A stretch of DNA of 64,000 nucleotides from Athripsodes cinereus. Lineage: Eukaryota; Arthropoda; Insecta; Trichoptera; Leptoceridae. Location of the stretch: assembly GCA_947579605.1 (NCBI GenBank), contig OX388305.1:35477542-35541541 (forward strand), in the 5' to 3' direction. Under the pieces are notes generated by a model. It was not told the DNA's origin, made no database searches, and worked only from the letters and a program-made list of their open reading frames with translations. Below, in pieces: positions 8,999-19,195 of the stretch (within the stretch, counting starts at the first letter, position 1; each line of letters opens with the position of its first letter). The translations under genes were made by a program, and so were the position numbers.

Positions 8999-10533
8999 AA
9001 TTGAGTGTGTCAAATTCAAAGATGCATCTCTCCAAAATGACGGTTTTTGAGATATTAATACCAAATTGTTCGTTATTTTTTTCTCTATAAATTTGATATG
9101 TTTGTAAGAAACCGATGTATGCAGAATTCTACAGAAAACTCATTTAAAAACTTATGTCAAATACAAAAACGCAATCTCTCCAAGTTAGCTCAAAAACAAA
9201 TTCACATCTCTCCCAATTGGCCAATCAAACGGCAGCATTTCAATAAAAATAGCAATGGCGGATCTTATGTCAGAGCGGTTAGTTGTATGGGATTTTGTCA
9301 TCTCAAATTATTGTTTTTAATTGATTTTAAAGTAAGATTGACGACTTCATTAGTCCTGTAATATCGGAGAAACCCTGAAAGAGGTCCATGAATAAAAATA
9401 AGTGGAAAAGAAACATGGAAAAATAAATTAGGAAAGTTTGAAGTTTTCATACATTGCATTGACACGACAGTGTGACTAAAACGTTTTGTTGATTTAAATA
9501 ACATAGATTTAAGTAAATAAAATATTCTTTTTTAAGATTTTTTCCAAAATGATGAGATTTAAAGTATATAAAGTATTAAAGTATATTTGTAAATTGATAA
9601 TTAATTTTACTGATCAATTCTGTACTTAGTAACTTGAACTAAATTTATCCTAATTTTTTTTTTTTAATTTTTTTTTATAGACAATTAACACAGACTGAGT
9701 TAGAAATCTTGTATTATGGGTTGTTACACGACGATACACATATATAAAATGCACTCAACACATATACATGTACATAACACACAATTGTATTTATGATTAA
9801 AAATTGATAAAAATGGACAATGAATGACAAATCCGTAATATTTATTAATTACGTCAATCTTACATCTCTTTAGTTAACTTGTTCCATCTATTTCTATTTC
9901 TGACATTTGGCTAAAGGTAATGTAGATATTTTGAATATTTAATAGTTTCATACGAAAAATTACATATTTTAATCATTGTTGATATGAAATTTTAAATATC
10001 GGAATTTACCTTAAACAGGAGATTCCTAGCTAGATGTGCGATCAAAATAACTGGTGAAACGTAATTATTTTATAATGCCTACTTCTTGGCATTCCCTATT
10101 TAAACAGGTATTTATCTATTTTTGGTGAAAGTCAGCATTAATTTCGCAATATAATAATAATTTAAGATTTTATATTTTATTGAAATATGTTATAAAAAAT
10201 AGATTCATTTTAATCACCCAGTAGTTTTGTGACGTAATTTAATCATGGTTAGAAACAAACACACATCTCTCCAACTTTCTCAGAAACAAACGCATATCTC
10301 TCCATCTGTCAGATTCAATGTTGTATCTCTCCAATTTTTATTTGTTATTATTAATTTTTAATGAAGCATAAATTAATTTTTAATTACGAATAAGTATTCA
10401 AATAGTGCAAAAGAATTTTAAAAAATTATAAACTCAGTTACACTGCAACAGAAAGTGGATAAAACAGTTTTATTCAATTTCCCACATAAGGTAAAAGTGG
10501 AGAGATGCGTGTTTGAATTTAACACACTCAATT
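8999..10533. mobile_element. 1.5-kb TIR element with repeated subterminal 'atctctcc' motifs
   Basis: The left end aattgagtgtgtcaaattca and the right end tgaatttaacacactcaatt are inverted repeats, and pairing runs on into the gatgcatctctcca block. Inside, the motif atctctcc recurs near both ends (about 9025, 9172, 9206; 10,265, 10,296, 10,325; inverted at 10,500), often after a caaaaac or aaacaaac word. Such subterminal arrays are typical transposase-binding sites. No convincing transposase ORF remains, and a SINE S2 tail is nested at 9671. Superfamily not determined. Confidence 0.6.
9671..9782 (-). repeat. SINE S2 tail-only copy
   Basis: The words tatagacaattaacacagac and gttacacgacgatacacata match the tail part of the SINE S2 copies at 1967 and 50,530, with a poly-T run at the low-coordinate end. 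The tRNA-like head is absent, so this is a 5'-truncated copy nested in the 1.5-kb TIR element. Confidence 0.6.
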
Positions 10534-10539
10534 CTGAAT

Positions 10540-11340
10540 CTTAATGAACTAACTAACTAAAAAGTTGATTAATATTAGTTATTATGTAGTATTCAGCATT
10601 AGTTATGAACTATAAACAACTATAAACTCGAGAACCACCAAGTGCAAACGGTAAAATCTATGGGACCAACTAATATTATTCAGTGATGCCGCAATACAAA
10701 ATGTTTTTCACGTTCCGATTTACACTTCTGGCAACAATTTAATAGTTGTCGCGCGTGAAAATTGTGAAATGTCAGATTTGCCGATATATTTTGGCGTTCG
10801 TATTTGCGTCGGTGGTGGTGTAATTTTACAATTTATACAAGCTTATAGTTGCGAGGGCCCTAATATATAAATTTTACCTTTTAATTGAAAAAAACAACTT
10901 AACACTTCCAAAATATAGCAATATTCTGCGGTAAAATGACAGCAACTAATAATATTCGCACATTAAAAGTCGCGAATAAAATTCTGCCAAATCCAACTTA
11001 TTTTAGTCGTCGGCTGTCAACTAAAATTTCATTCTGAATACGAAATCCATAGATTCTCGAAATTTATAGTTGTACTAAGGTGTCAAAATGAACTAATGAA
11101 CTGAATCGGAAAACTGTGAATACGAATTAGAACTAATTATCATGACTCAACTATCTCCTCACACTTAGTTGACTTAGTTAGTGCAACTAAACTATTTTAT
11201 GATTCAAAATTGGCCATAGTTTGTGTGTTTTTAATAAATCTTATTGTTATGGATATTTTTTATTTATTAATCAATTTTATTGAACACAAAAAACAATACA
11301 CATATAACAATACATAGACTATTTGATAAAAACTTACATT
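10540..11340. other. Unassigned stretch with a GC-richer core
   Basis: No ORF or clear boundary. Positions about 10,790-10,870 are less AT-rich (gttcgtatttgcgtcggtgg, gttgcgagggcccta). The repeated actaactaactaa and cttagttagtgcaac words at the two ends hint at a decayed inverted-repeat element, but the pairing is too weak for me to define it. Confidence 0.3.
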
Positions 11341-11374
11341 ACATTACATTTATTTTTTTATTTATTTATTACTA

Positions 11375-11570
11375 AATAAATAAAAGAGTGGCAATAAGAT
11401 GGAGCGACCAAATTAAGGAGGCCACACAGAGCTCACTTCACGGGGCCTTACACATGGCGGAGGATCGCTCAAAATGGAGACAGATGGTCTACAGAACGAG
11501 GCATGATGGTCACGATCCTCAGGATTGAGGGACCGACAGAAATGATGATGATGATGATGATGATGATTAC
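11375..11570 (+). mobile_element. LINE 3' end, family G
   Basis: The forward translation includes RWSDQIKEATQSSLHGALHM and DRSKWRQMVYR, then a stop and a GAT-repeat tail (gatgatgatgatgatgatga). This is the familiar last segment of LINE RT polyproteins, just before the 3' end. Upstream RT domains are missing. It is the only copy of this family in the window. Confidence 0.7.
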
Positions 11571-11579
11571 TAAATAATT

Positions 11580-12045
11580 ATCATTGTAAAAATAACACAC
11601 TCATAAATAACTCTGTTGACTTCTGATTTAAAGACCCCAGACAGCAATTATATGCTGGTATAAGGGGTCAAAAACAATCACAGATATCATTCACCAATAT
11701 TTATAAAATGTATAACATTCGAGCACTTCACAAATTTCTTTTCTCCAGAACACTTAAATTTAAACATCCCCCTTATAGAGACAAGCCTCGTGTCAAGGAG
11801 GGATAACTACAGGCAACCGGCATAAATATGTAATTAATGTAAATTAATCTATGGATTATATTTAAATCCTTATTGTTCGTTTCCTTTAAAGCTTAAAACA
11901 TCACGGAATCACTTGAGATAACGATTTTAATTAACATTGGATTGGCACGTGTATACGAGTACAACATAATATTTCAGGAAATAAATAACCTACATAAAAT
12001 AATATTTTAGTATAATTGCCGCTGCAAATAAATTACTTACATAGT
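11580..12045. other. AT-rich DNA without recognised feature
   Basis: No supported coding region or repeat. It separates the family G LINE end from the foldback at 12,047. Confidence 0.35.
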
Positions 12046-12046
12046 C

Positions 12047-12438
12047 AATCATATTTTGAACCACTCTCTCGATAAATCATTCCAAATTGATCACACTCAC
12101 CAATAGTCAACCTATTTGAATAGGTAGGTATGTTGTATGTGATACACATATACATATTTGAATTTCTTTAAGGAGTGAACGACAGAGTTTCGACGCTTAT
12201 GAATCAACTCAAGGCTTGGGTAAGAGTACTCTTTAAACCTAGGTAACATTCACAATTCCTCTGTGTCATGCTTATCGCATGACTTGAAATTCTTGCAAGT
12301 TGTATAATCCTTAAGTTCTTATATGTATGTATATCATATACAACATACCTAGCTGGTTAATATCTATTCAAATAGGTTGACTATCGGTGAGGGTGATCAA
12401 TTGGAATGATTAATCCAGAGTGGTTCAAAATATGATTT
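12047..12438. repeat. Foldback element, family R (about 100-bp inverted arms)
   Basis: The left arm (aatcatattttgaaccactc) and right arm (gagtggttcaaaatatgatt) pair along the blocks tcattccaaattgatcac, caatagtcaacctatttgaa and tatgttgtatgtgat. The central part holds tttcgacgcttatgaatcaa and tttaaacctaggtaacattc. A second copy at 15,865-16,115 retains the left arm and centre but only the end of the right arm. No coding capacity. Confidence 0.75.
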
Positions 12439-13093
12439 ACATCTACACTTTTAGTAAGTAAATCCAGTTCCTGACATCCAATTGTGTCAAAAAAAAAAAT
12501 CATAACATTACCTGCTTTACCTTGGTGTTACAATATATTTACCATAGAAAATATAAAACTGCGGTATTTGTCGTTGTTGGGTGAATATTTTCATAGTTTG
12601 AGATCTTCGTATTTTTGTTATTTCGTTCAATTTTAAATTAAAAACTTTGTATCCACATACATGAACTACGTTAAGTTATTATACAAAAGTTATGGAACCT
12701 CAATAAAACAAATCAAAAACTATTTACACATCCTCTGCAAGGGATCCAAGGATTTGATTTATTTGTGTATAGATGAATACCTAATATGGGTAACATAGTT
12801 AAGTAAAGATTATTAGCTCTGTGTCTGTGAGTTGATTTTAATTTGGGTAATTTTAGCAAGCATCATTGACCTCAAGAATGTTTACAACTCAAACAAACTC
12901 CTTTTAATAGGAATTGACCTCATTAGGCAACTTGTATTACTTATTATGTCATGGGTGGCCAACCTTTTCAGCAGCCGGGCCAAATTTCAGAATGAGATTT
13001 CCTACCGGGCCGCACAACAATATACTCTGTATAATTATGGGACATTTGATAAGTTTACTTCACCTTAAAATTTATACCCCCCGTCGCCAAATT

Positions 13094-13500
13094 TTTAAAA
13101 TTGATTTATTTATTATTTATTTATTTCATTTATAAAACAGTATTTAAAAGATAAGTCACAAAAAACTACCTAACTGGGCATGAGCCCGTACCAAGGTAGA
13201 CTGAGCTGTTTTCACCTTACATTGTACAGGCTCATGCCCAGTTAGGTAGACATTAGTGACTTATGTATCTTTTAAAATCTGTTTTGTAAATAAAATAAAT
13301 AAATAAAATAAAAATAAATTGTCTCAGCGCTCAATTTTCTTTACTTCAGCTACTATTATTTTCCTTACTTTATTTAATCATGACATAACACACACGCTCA
13401 CGCACGCACACATACATCCACACACACAAACACACTCTTATGGATTTTCTTTAAAAATATTTTCTCAAAATACCTCTTTCAAAAAAATAACAGTGGGCCT
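13094..13500 (-). mobile_element. LINE tail, family K, antisense copy inside the hAT MITE
   Basis: The reverse-complement copy of the 510-725 region appears in two parts, 13,094-13,228 (gggcatgagcccgtaccaag, gtgacttat inverse) and about 13,316-13,400 (ctcagcgctcaattttcttt). They are separated by a sense-oriented tail of the same family. The (TTTA)n run at 13,100-13,125 is its inverted A-rich tail. Coordinates of the distal end are approximate because hAT sequence resumes near 13,440. Confidence 0.65.
13229..13315 (+). mobile_element. LINE tail, family K, inserted in opposite orientation into another copy
   Basis: The segment from aggctcatgcccagttagg to the (AAAT)n tail interrupts the antisense copy exactly between attgt and ttgtctcagcgc, giving a short ttgt repeat as a possible target duplication. 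This records a second insertion into an older insertion of the same family. Confidence 0.65.
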
Positions 13501-13694
13501 AGTCAAAACACATTTAAGCGTTACGTTTTCGTTTCGTTTTCGTTCAAACGCAGACGACGTTGCGAGAACGCGTCAATTATCGTAGCTAAAATACACAAGT
13601 AGCTCCGAAAATTGACGCGTTCTCGCAACCTCGTCTTGTTTGAACGAAAACGAAACGAAAACGTAACGCTTAAATGTGTTTTGACTAGACCTAC
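13493..13694. repeat. Palindromic MITE, family P
   Basis: A nearly perfect hairpin. The arms run cctagtcaaaacacatttaa ... ttaaatgtgttttgactag and include the gttacgttttcgtttcg and gttgcgagaacgcgtcaat blocks around a loop with cacaagtagc. A second copy is at 44,977-45,152. It splits the hAT consensus between aacagtggg and ctactggta. No ORF, and superfamily unknown. Confidence 0.8.
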
Positions 13695-13812
13695 TGGTAC
13701 TTGTACCGACTATTATTAAAAAAAGTGTGCATATACTTCGCGGACCGCACGTAGACACCCAACGGGCCGCACTTGGCCCGCGGGCCACGGGTTGGTCACC
13801 CTTGTATTATGT

Positions 13813-14159
13813 TATCAACATCAAATATATTTATGTAATTGTAATGGAAACTGACCACTTTTAGAAGTGAATATAAATGTTTTATAAAATCTCTTATACA
13901 ACAAGATACTCGAGCATTGTAGTTAAGGGGTATGTATCCAAAAAAAAACATTATTGTTCGTTTGAACAAATAGTTGAGGATGATCTGAATTTTCCACCTA
14001 GTAACAAATTATGTTAACGACTTTACTTAACCGATTATTATCCTCAAAACAAATTGAATAATCAATTTTACGTACAAGGCATTCAACATCCATCAATCAT
14101 CGAAGCTCTCTATTTTAAATATTATTATACTTACCACAATCCCAAACATCAAGAGGGAG
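13813..14159. other. AT-rich spacer, nothing recognised
   Basis: No ORF or repeat that I could match. It lies between two hAT-type insertions. Confidence 0.35.
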
Positions 14160-14167
14160 CTATTAAC

Positions 14168-14786
14168 TAGTGATGTAACGAATATTCGTATTCGCATTCG
14201 CGAATATTCGCGAATATTCGCATATTTCAAAGTCTTCGCATTCGCATTCGTATTCATAAAAAAAATATGCGAATGTTTCGCCAATATTATTTTGGTAATA
14301 AAGTGTCGGATATTCGGTAAAAGTACCGGATACTTACCCGGTACATTGTAAAAAATGGTTCTGCAAGAAAATATTCTTTAAAAAAACCGAGGAGTTTTGA
14401 AATATATATTTTTTTTAAAAGATATATCTGGGTTTTTGTTATAAACCCAAATACAACCTTATACACTTTTCACAGTAAGCTACTAAAAGCTTGTGTCGTG
14501 AAAGGGGAGTTTGCCGGCACCTGGTATCGAACCACGGACCCCATGTTCACGAGGCCGAGGCTCTACCTCCAGGCTACCGACGAACTCAAATAATAAATAT
14601 TTTAAATTCCTATACCATTTTGGAAATTCGGCGACGGGGGGGTTGAAATTTTAATGATTTGAGCAATATTGTAGAAATCTAAGCAAGTCAATATTCGCTA
14701 TTCGCATCCGCGAATGTTCGCAACAAATTTTCGAATTTGCATTCGCATTCGCGAATATCCAAAATCACACATTCGTTACATCACTA
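14168..14786. mobile_element. hAT-like MITE rich in 'attcg' motifs, with SINE inside
   Basis: The terminal inverted repeats are tagtgatgtaacgaat and attcgttacatcacta. The flanks ctattaac (14,160-14,167) and ctgttaac (14,787-14,794) match at 7 of 8 bases, consistent with a hAT target duplication. Subterminal regions are dense in attcg/cgaat pentamers, probably transposase-binding repeats. A reverse SINE S1 is inserted at 14,405-14,588. Truncated relatives are at 24,916 and 51,372. Confidence 0.8.
14405..14588 (-). repeat. tRNA-derived SINE, family S1
   Basis: On the minus strand it begins gttcgtcggtagcctggagg (A-box region), then a B-box-like ggttcgataccaggt, the constant cggcaaactcccctttcacg, gtgtataaggttgtatttgg, and an A-rich tail. 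The repeated aaatat at both edges may be its target duplication within the hAT MITE. Four other copies lie at 23,758, 35,534, 49,462 and 61,583. Confidence 0.8.
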
Positions 14787-14794
14787 CTGTTAAC

Positions 14795-15140
14795 CAACAA
14801 TACCTACCTACCTTTAAGTATTGTATAGTTATTATGTTGTTCAAATGTTTTTCAGCTGCTTAAAATAATAAATGAAAATGCTGAATTCAATTATTCTGTA
14901 AATAATATTAATTGACGCTGATGTAAGTTGAATTATCATGTTTATTTTACTAAATCTAATAAAAAAATATAAATATTGAAACAAGATTTTTTATTATTGC
15001 CTACTTCCGCATTAACAATGTCAACGTACGATACTGTAAACAGCTCAAAAGTTATGAAACATTTACACTGTATTCTATGTTTTCTATTGTTACTTTGTGG
15101 AAATGCATTATAAAAGGTTAAATTTAAAATTTAGTTAAAA
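14795..15140. other. AT-rich DNA, nothing recognised
   Basis: No coding or repeat signal that I can support. Confidence 0.3.
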
Positions 15141-15144
15141 ACAC

Positions 15145-15425
15145 TATAAAATATTTATATTTAATATAAATTAAAATATTAAAAACACTGTGTTTTCCAC
15201 TTTTATATTTAATCTTCATCTTCAGAACTTAACAAAACCTAAATTGTTCAAGGACAGTTGGTATGTTGTGGTGAGGAAGTGAAGGATGGGATAAAGGGTG
15301 GAGTTAGGATTAGTAGAAACAATATGGGAGATGATATGGGTGGGATCTGGATATTTATATAAATGAAAGTGGAAAATGCAGTGTTTTTAATTTTTGAATT
15401 TATATAATATATAAATATTTTACAG
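15145..15425. repeat. Inverted repeat with an 'acactg' arm, possibly a decayed Penelope-like foldback
   Basis: The arm at 15,145-15,205 (ataaaatatttatatttaat ... acactgtgttttccact) is inverted at 15,363-15,423 (agtggaaaatgcagtgtt ... ataaatatttta). The arrangement of an acactgt word followed by tttccacttttata resembles the outer arms of the hammerhead-bearing foldbacks at 25,811 and 55,763. A ctgaagatg-like piece is present on the minus strand at about 15,220, but the ribozyme core is not. Confidence 0.45.
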
Positions 15426-15474
15426 TTAAAATGGATTTCCACAACATTAATCACACAATATTTCAAAAGTTATA

Positions 15475-15635
15475 AACACTGTTTCATTGCACTATGAGAA
15501 TTGTTTTAATTATTAGAACTTTTCATCTACAATAATATATAGTATTGTATTATTACTGATGATGGCTACATTGCAATTGAAAATGTTCTCATAACTAAAA
15601 CAATTCTGATAGTGGAATGAAACAGCGTTTTTAAT
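15475..15635. repeat. Hairpin repeat (about 55-bp arms)
   Basis: The sequence aacactgtttcattgcacta ... gagaattgttttaattat on the left pairs with ataactaaaacaattct ... tagtggaatgaaacagcgtt on the right. No ORF. It directly follows the previous inverted repeat, and the two may be parts of one decayed element. Confidence 0.6.
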
Positions 15636-15864
15636 TTAATTTTGAATATAATCATTTACACTGTGTTACATAATGAAGGAGGTAGGAGCCGTTTTTCAAA
15701 CAAAATGTCGAGTGTTACAAGAGAAACTACAGGAAACACTACGTAGGAAACTTCCACAGTAAAAAAACGGGTACCTTGTGAAGGGTATACCGTTTCACTA
15801 CAGAATATCTTAGAAGCATAAGTATTCAATCATTTAAAATAAACTGTATAGGTATATTAATCAT

Positions 15865-16175
15865 ATTTTGAACTAATATCGATTAATCATTCCAAATTGA
15901 TTACACTCACCAATAGTCAACCTATTTGAATAGATATTAACTAGGTAGGTATGTTGTACATATAATATGATACACATACATATGTAAACTTACTTATAGA
16001 GTGCATGGCACAGAGTTTTGACGCTTATGAATTGACTCAAGGCTTGGTTAAGAGAACTCTTTAAACCTAGGCAACATTCCCAATTCCTCGGTATTCTGGT
16101 TCAAAATATGATTAACATCTACACTTCTGATAAATAAAATCTAGCTGCCGACATCCAATTGTGTCAAAAAATCAC
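15865..16175 (+). repeat. Second copy of foldback family R, right arm mostly lost
   Basis: It matches 12,047-12,500 through tcattccaaattgattacac, caatagtcaacctatttgaa, gacgcttatgaattgactca, tttaaacctaggcaacattc and gacatccaattgtgtcaaaa. The right arm is reduced to tggttcaaaatatgatt. The comparison shows that an arm can be deleted while the centre survives. Confidence 0.7.
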
Positions 16176-16294
16176 AACATGAACTATATATAATTATCAA
16201 TAGAGTCATGAAATAAAAAAGAAGTTACTCTATTTGAATTGGTTACGTTGTTGCTGACGTAAATCAAGACTTGAGCGTCGCGTATGTTGTAAAC

Positions 16295-16617
16295 CAAGGG
16301 TGGCCAACCCGCGGCCCGCGGGCCACATGCTGCCCGCGAAGTGCCTGCTTGTGGCCCGCGAAGCATATGCATATTATTTATAATAGTCGGTACCAGTACC
16401 CATTATTTTTTTGATAAAATATCCTTAAAGAAAACCGAGGAATTTACCAAACATTTCAAATGCCTGTACCATTTTGAAAATTTGGCGGCGGAGGAGGGGG
16501 GGGTAGAAATCTTAAGGTGAAGTAAAATGTTCCATATATGGATTATATTGTTGTGGCCCGGTAGGAAATCTTATTTCTAATATTTGGCCCGGCTGCTGAA
16601 AAGGTTGGCCATCCATG
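16295..16617 (+). mobile_element. hAT MITE (323 bp) with 8-bp TSD
   Basis: Ends are caagggtggccaacccgc and ggttggccatccatg. The flanks are ttgtaaac (16,287-16,294) and ttgttaac (16,618-16,625), 7 of 8 matching. The interior holds ccgcgggccac-type GC-rich sequence, a poly-G run (gaggaggggggggtag) and ggcccggctgctgaaaagg. It is the same family as 36,359-36,678 and the enlarged copy at 12,950. Confidence 0.85.
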
Positions 16618-16643
16618 TTGTTAACGATGTGATCCGTAAAACG

Positions 16644-17102
16644 TTGTTCTCACGAGGCAAATATCGTCAGGAAACCAAAATATCGTCAGCCGTTTGAACC
16701 GTGTGAACAAATTGCCAGTTAGTCTGAAACGTCAAAAACAGTAAAAACGTAATCGTCTCAAGTTGATCTATGGTAAAAACTCTATAACCTATGAACTTTA
16801 TTATGTTTCCCGTTTCGTGACAATTGCTATCTTTGTTATCGGTTTGCGACATTTGTTTCCTAAACTTAAAGGCGCCTTATATCCTCTACTAATACATTTT
16901 CAATTAATAATAAACCCTTCTTGATCTCCATCTCGACTTCAACCATTTTGAATACAACGTCAAAATCAAAGCGCATCTGACAGATTGATTCTATGCCGGT
17001 CGACTTTGTGAATACGTTCGACGATAAATGGACGACGGACGGATTTTGCTTTTTATGCAAACGAAATTCGCTTGACGATATTCGCCTCGTGTGAACACCA
17101 CA
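16644..17102 (+). mobile_element. TIR DNA element (family V), about 460 bp
   Basis: The left end tgttctcacgaggcaaatat and right end atattcgcctcgtgtgaaca are inverted. A second motif pair, gtttgaaccgtgtgaac and cttgacgatattcg, is subterminal. The interior has aaaggcgccttatatcctct, also found in the reverse copy at 31,449-32,295. The minus strand has an ORF of about 90 codons (16,866-17,138) that I do not recognise and regard as chance. It begins less than 30 bp from the hAT MITE at 16,295. Confidence 0.65.
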
Positions 17103-17194
17103 TAATGGTAATATTATAACTTTTATAATAATATACAAAGAAGAAACAAAACTAACTTATTACCGCGAAACATCAGCTGGTCAACATTCTGAAG

Positions 17195-17285
17195 TTATCT
17201 AAGCATTTGGGTTGGTACCGCGTGTGATCGAAAAAGATATCTAAGTTATTGGGTTGGAATCACGTGTGATAGAAAAAGATATTAG
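17195..17285 (+). repeat. Short tandem duplication (about 47 bp x 2)
   Basis: The blocks atctaagcatttgggttgg ... gtgtgatcgaaaaagat and atctaagttattgggttgg ... gtgtgatagaaaaagat are adjacent and similar. A local duplication with no known role. Confidence 0.6.
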
Positions 17286-17289
17286 TATT

Positions 17290-17765
17290 TATTATTATAC
17301 GTACCGAATATTGGGAAAACATTGATCTTTTGTTATCCCTTGGGGAGTAAATCAAGAAACGTGTAGGTACCTAAAACTTGCAACCCTTGGATCATATTTT
17401 ACGATGGGTTCCAATTCCTCTTTATAATAGGGAGCTTAAAGAAACTTAACAACAACCTGTTATGTTCATGTAAAACTTCAGTGGATTATTAACATATAGG
17501 TAATATAATATATTGGTGTGGGTAGATACATGCTGATTTACCGATGTATAACGAAATTAGAAAACAAGGTTTTACAAAGGTAAGTACTTGAGGTTGGTAT
17601 TAATTTTGGTAAGTTTGGTTTTGGAGTGTGTGTAGGAAGTCTCAATCCATTGTACGAGTACATAGTAATGATACACAAATAGTAGAGTTCCGCAATTGGA
17701 TAAATTGAAACGAGCATTTTACTGGACTTAGATTAAACAGGGCTAATTCTAATTATAACTACAAG
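17290..17765. other. Unassigned AT-rich DNA
   Basis: No gene or repeat that I could support. Confidence 0.3.
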
Positions 17766-17769
17766 TCCC

Positions 17770-18012
17770 CCCGACATTGATCTCCCAATCTTCTCCGTCA
17801 GTTTTCGAGTGTCCTGTGAAAGTCAGGTGTTCAAAAAAGTTAAGACATATTTCCATCTTAAATTCAGCGTGTGCCACCCATCCTAAATGTCTTGATTTTG
17901 TAAAAGCAAGGAGAGGACAGCTTACATGTGCATTCTATGCAGCTGATCTGCTGGCTACCCAACTTGTGGGATATGCCGTGATGTTATAGTAGTAGTAGTA
18001 GTAGTAGTAGAT
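17770..18012 (+). mobile_element. LINE 3' tail, family H, with TAG-repeat end
   Basis: Shared blocks with 42,466, 45,760 and 61,030 are cttctccgtcagttttcgag, gtgtcctgtgaaagtcaggt, cagctgatctgctggctacc and atatgccgtgatg. It ends in (TAG)n (tagtagtagtagtagtag). This is a non-coding 3' UTR type repeat; the apparent ORF through it is not conserved as protein. Confidence 0.7.
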
Positions 18013-18359
18013 TATTCTTATGCGAATAGATGTCAGCACGTAAAACATGAAATGTTTTACAGTTTTGTAGAATTCACGATTATTGAAGTCCTCTCGCGTT
18101 ATTAGAGTTTTGTAACACCAGTTATAAGAGTTATGTAGGTAGGTACTTGGTACACGGATGTTGGATATAGTTTTCATAAATCCTGTCCTATATGTACATA
18201 TACGTATACATGTTTACACTTTATTTACTCTTGAAAACTGTGCCTTACAATAAATAAGAATATGTTTAGGAAAACTAATCGTAATAAATTACCTAGTTTA
18301 TGTAAAGGATAACTAATATCTATTATTTCAACAAATATATCTTGCCTTTATAGAATCCA

Positions 18360-18590
18360 CAACATCAGGCACCCAGGCACCCAGGACTGCTCATCGCAAT
18401 CGCAGAGGGTAGGACCGAAGGCACAAATGGCAAAGGCCGACCGAGAGACGCCTATATGGACCAACTGAAGAGGGACATGAGCTGTGGCTCATACATGGAG
18501 TTGAATAGACTGGCTGAGAATAGGGAGGAGTGGAGAACAAAGTCCAAACTCGTTGCAGACCAATCCAATGGATTGTAGCTCATTATATAA
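18360..18590 (+). mobile_element. LINE RT C-terminal fragment, family D
   Basis: The forward translation gives HPGLLIAIAEGRTEG-like residues, then GRPRDAYMDQLKRDM, ELNRLAENREEW and a stop after the SNG motif. Copies are at 27,400 (minus), 45,160 and 63,515. Only the last 70 or so codons remain. A short direct duplication (caggcaccca twice) sits at its 5' edge. Confidence 0.75.
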
Positions 18591-18755
18591 ATATGTATTA
18601 TAGAATAATTCTTGGATGTGTGGGTCTCAAGATGGGATCTATTATGTCAGCCGGGTCCCCCGCCCACTGACGTGGTAGGATCGGAGATGCCAACACTGGC
18701 ATAGTGGTATTAAACTAGAGAGAATTAAAATATTAATGAATCGTCACCTAAACGG

Positions 18756-18785
18756 ATAAATAGGAGTCCTTGGACTCCTATTTAT
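18756..18785. repeat. Perfect 14-bp hairpin with TT loop
   Basis: ataaataggagtcc and ggactcctatttat are exact inverted repeats separated by two bases. No U-tract or other context suggests a function. It may be the core of an eroded palindrome. Confidence 0.7.
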
Positions 18786-19195
18786 TATATACTAAAACAA
18801 CAATAAGTAATTCATAACCTTAATATATCTAATAAGTAACATTTTTTTTTTCTCAATCTCCAAACAGTAAAAAGTTTACTGGTATTAGGAGAGTAGGGAC
18901 ATATTAAATATAAAACAAATCAAATGCATACAAATTTGAAAACTATTTCTACAAACTATTCTTTTACAAATTACATTATACCTACTGTAATTTAAACAAA
19001 ACCTAAATAATAAACTTTAAGAAAATATATCCAATGCTAACACATTTGAAAGCTATTTATAATTTTTACTGAATAAGATTTTCTAACCTGAATAATCTAT
19101 TTGGATACCAAAAAATGCTAATTTTGAACAATAGAAATCATAAGGGTAGCATGAAATTATTTAAAAGAGCACTATATACATTTACCAAACACCAC

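Larger units (their letters stand above)
12950..13804 (-). mobile_element. hAT MITE with perfect 8-bp TSD, containing nested insertions
   Basis: Ends are catgggtggccaacctttt and gggttggtcacccttg, flanked by identical tattatgt (12,942-12,949 and 13,805-13,812), the 8-bp duplication of hAT elements. The terminal regions contain degenerate ggcccggctgctgaaaaggt-type sequence in inverse orientation to the copies at 16,295 and 36,359. Compared with those 320-bp copies, this one is enlarged by a LINE tail (itself split by a second LINE tail) and by a palindromic MITE. No transposase. Confidence 0.85.

Noticed and set aside
10790..10870. Possible promoter or first exon in a GC-richer patch
   Set aside because: No TATA/Inr arrangement, ORF or splice donor that I could support.
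15553..15600. Hammerhead core at ctgatgatggc (15,557)
   Set aside because: No helix II pairing and no GAA plus helix III follow; a chance match.
16866..17138. 90-codon minus-strand ORF inside the family V element
   Set aside because: The corresponding region in the second copy (31,449-32,295) does not keep the frame.
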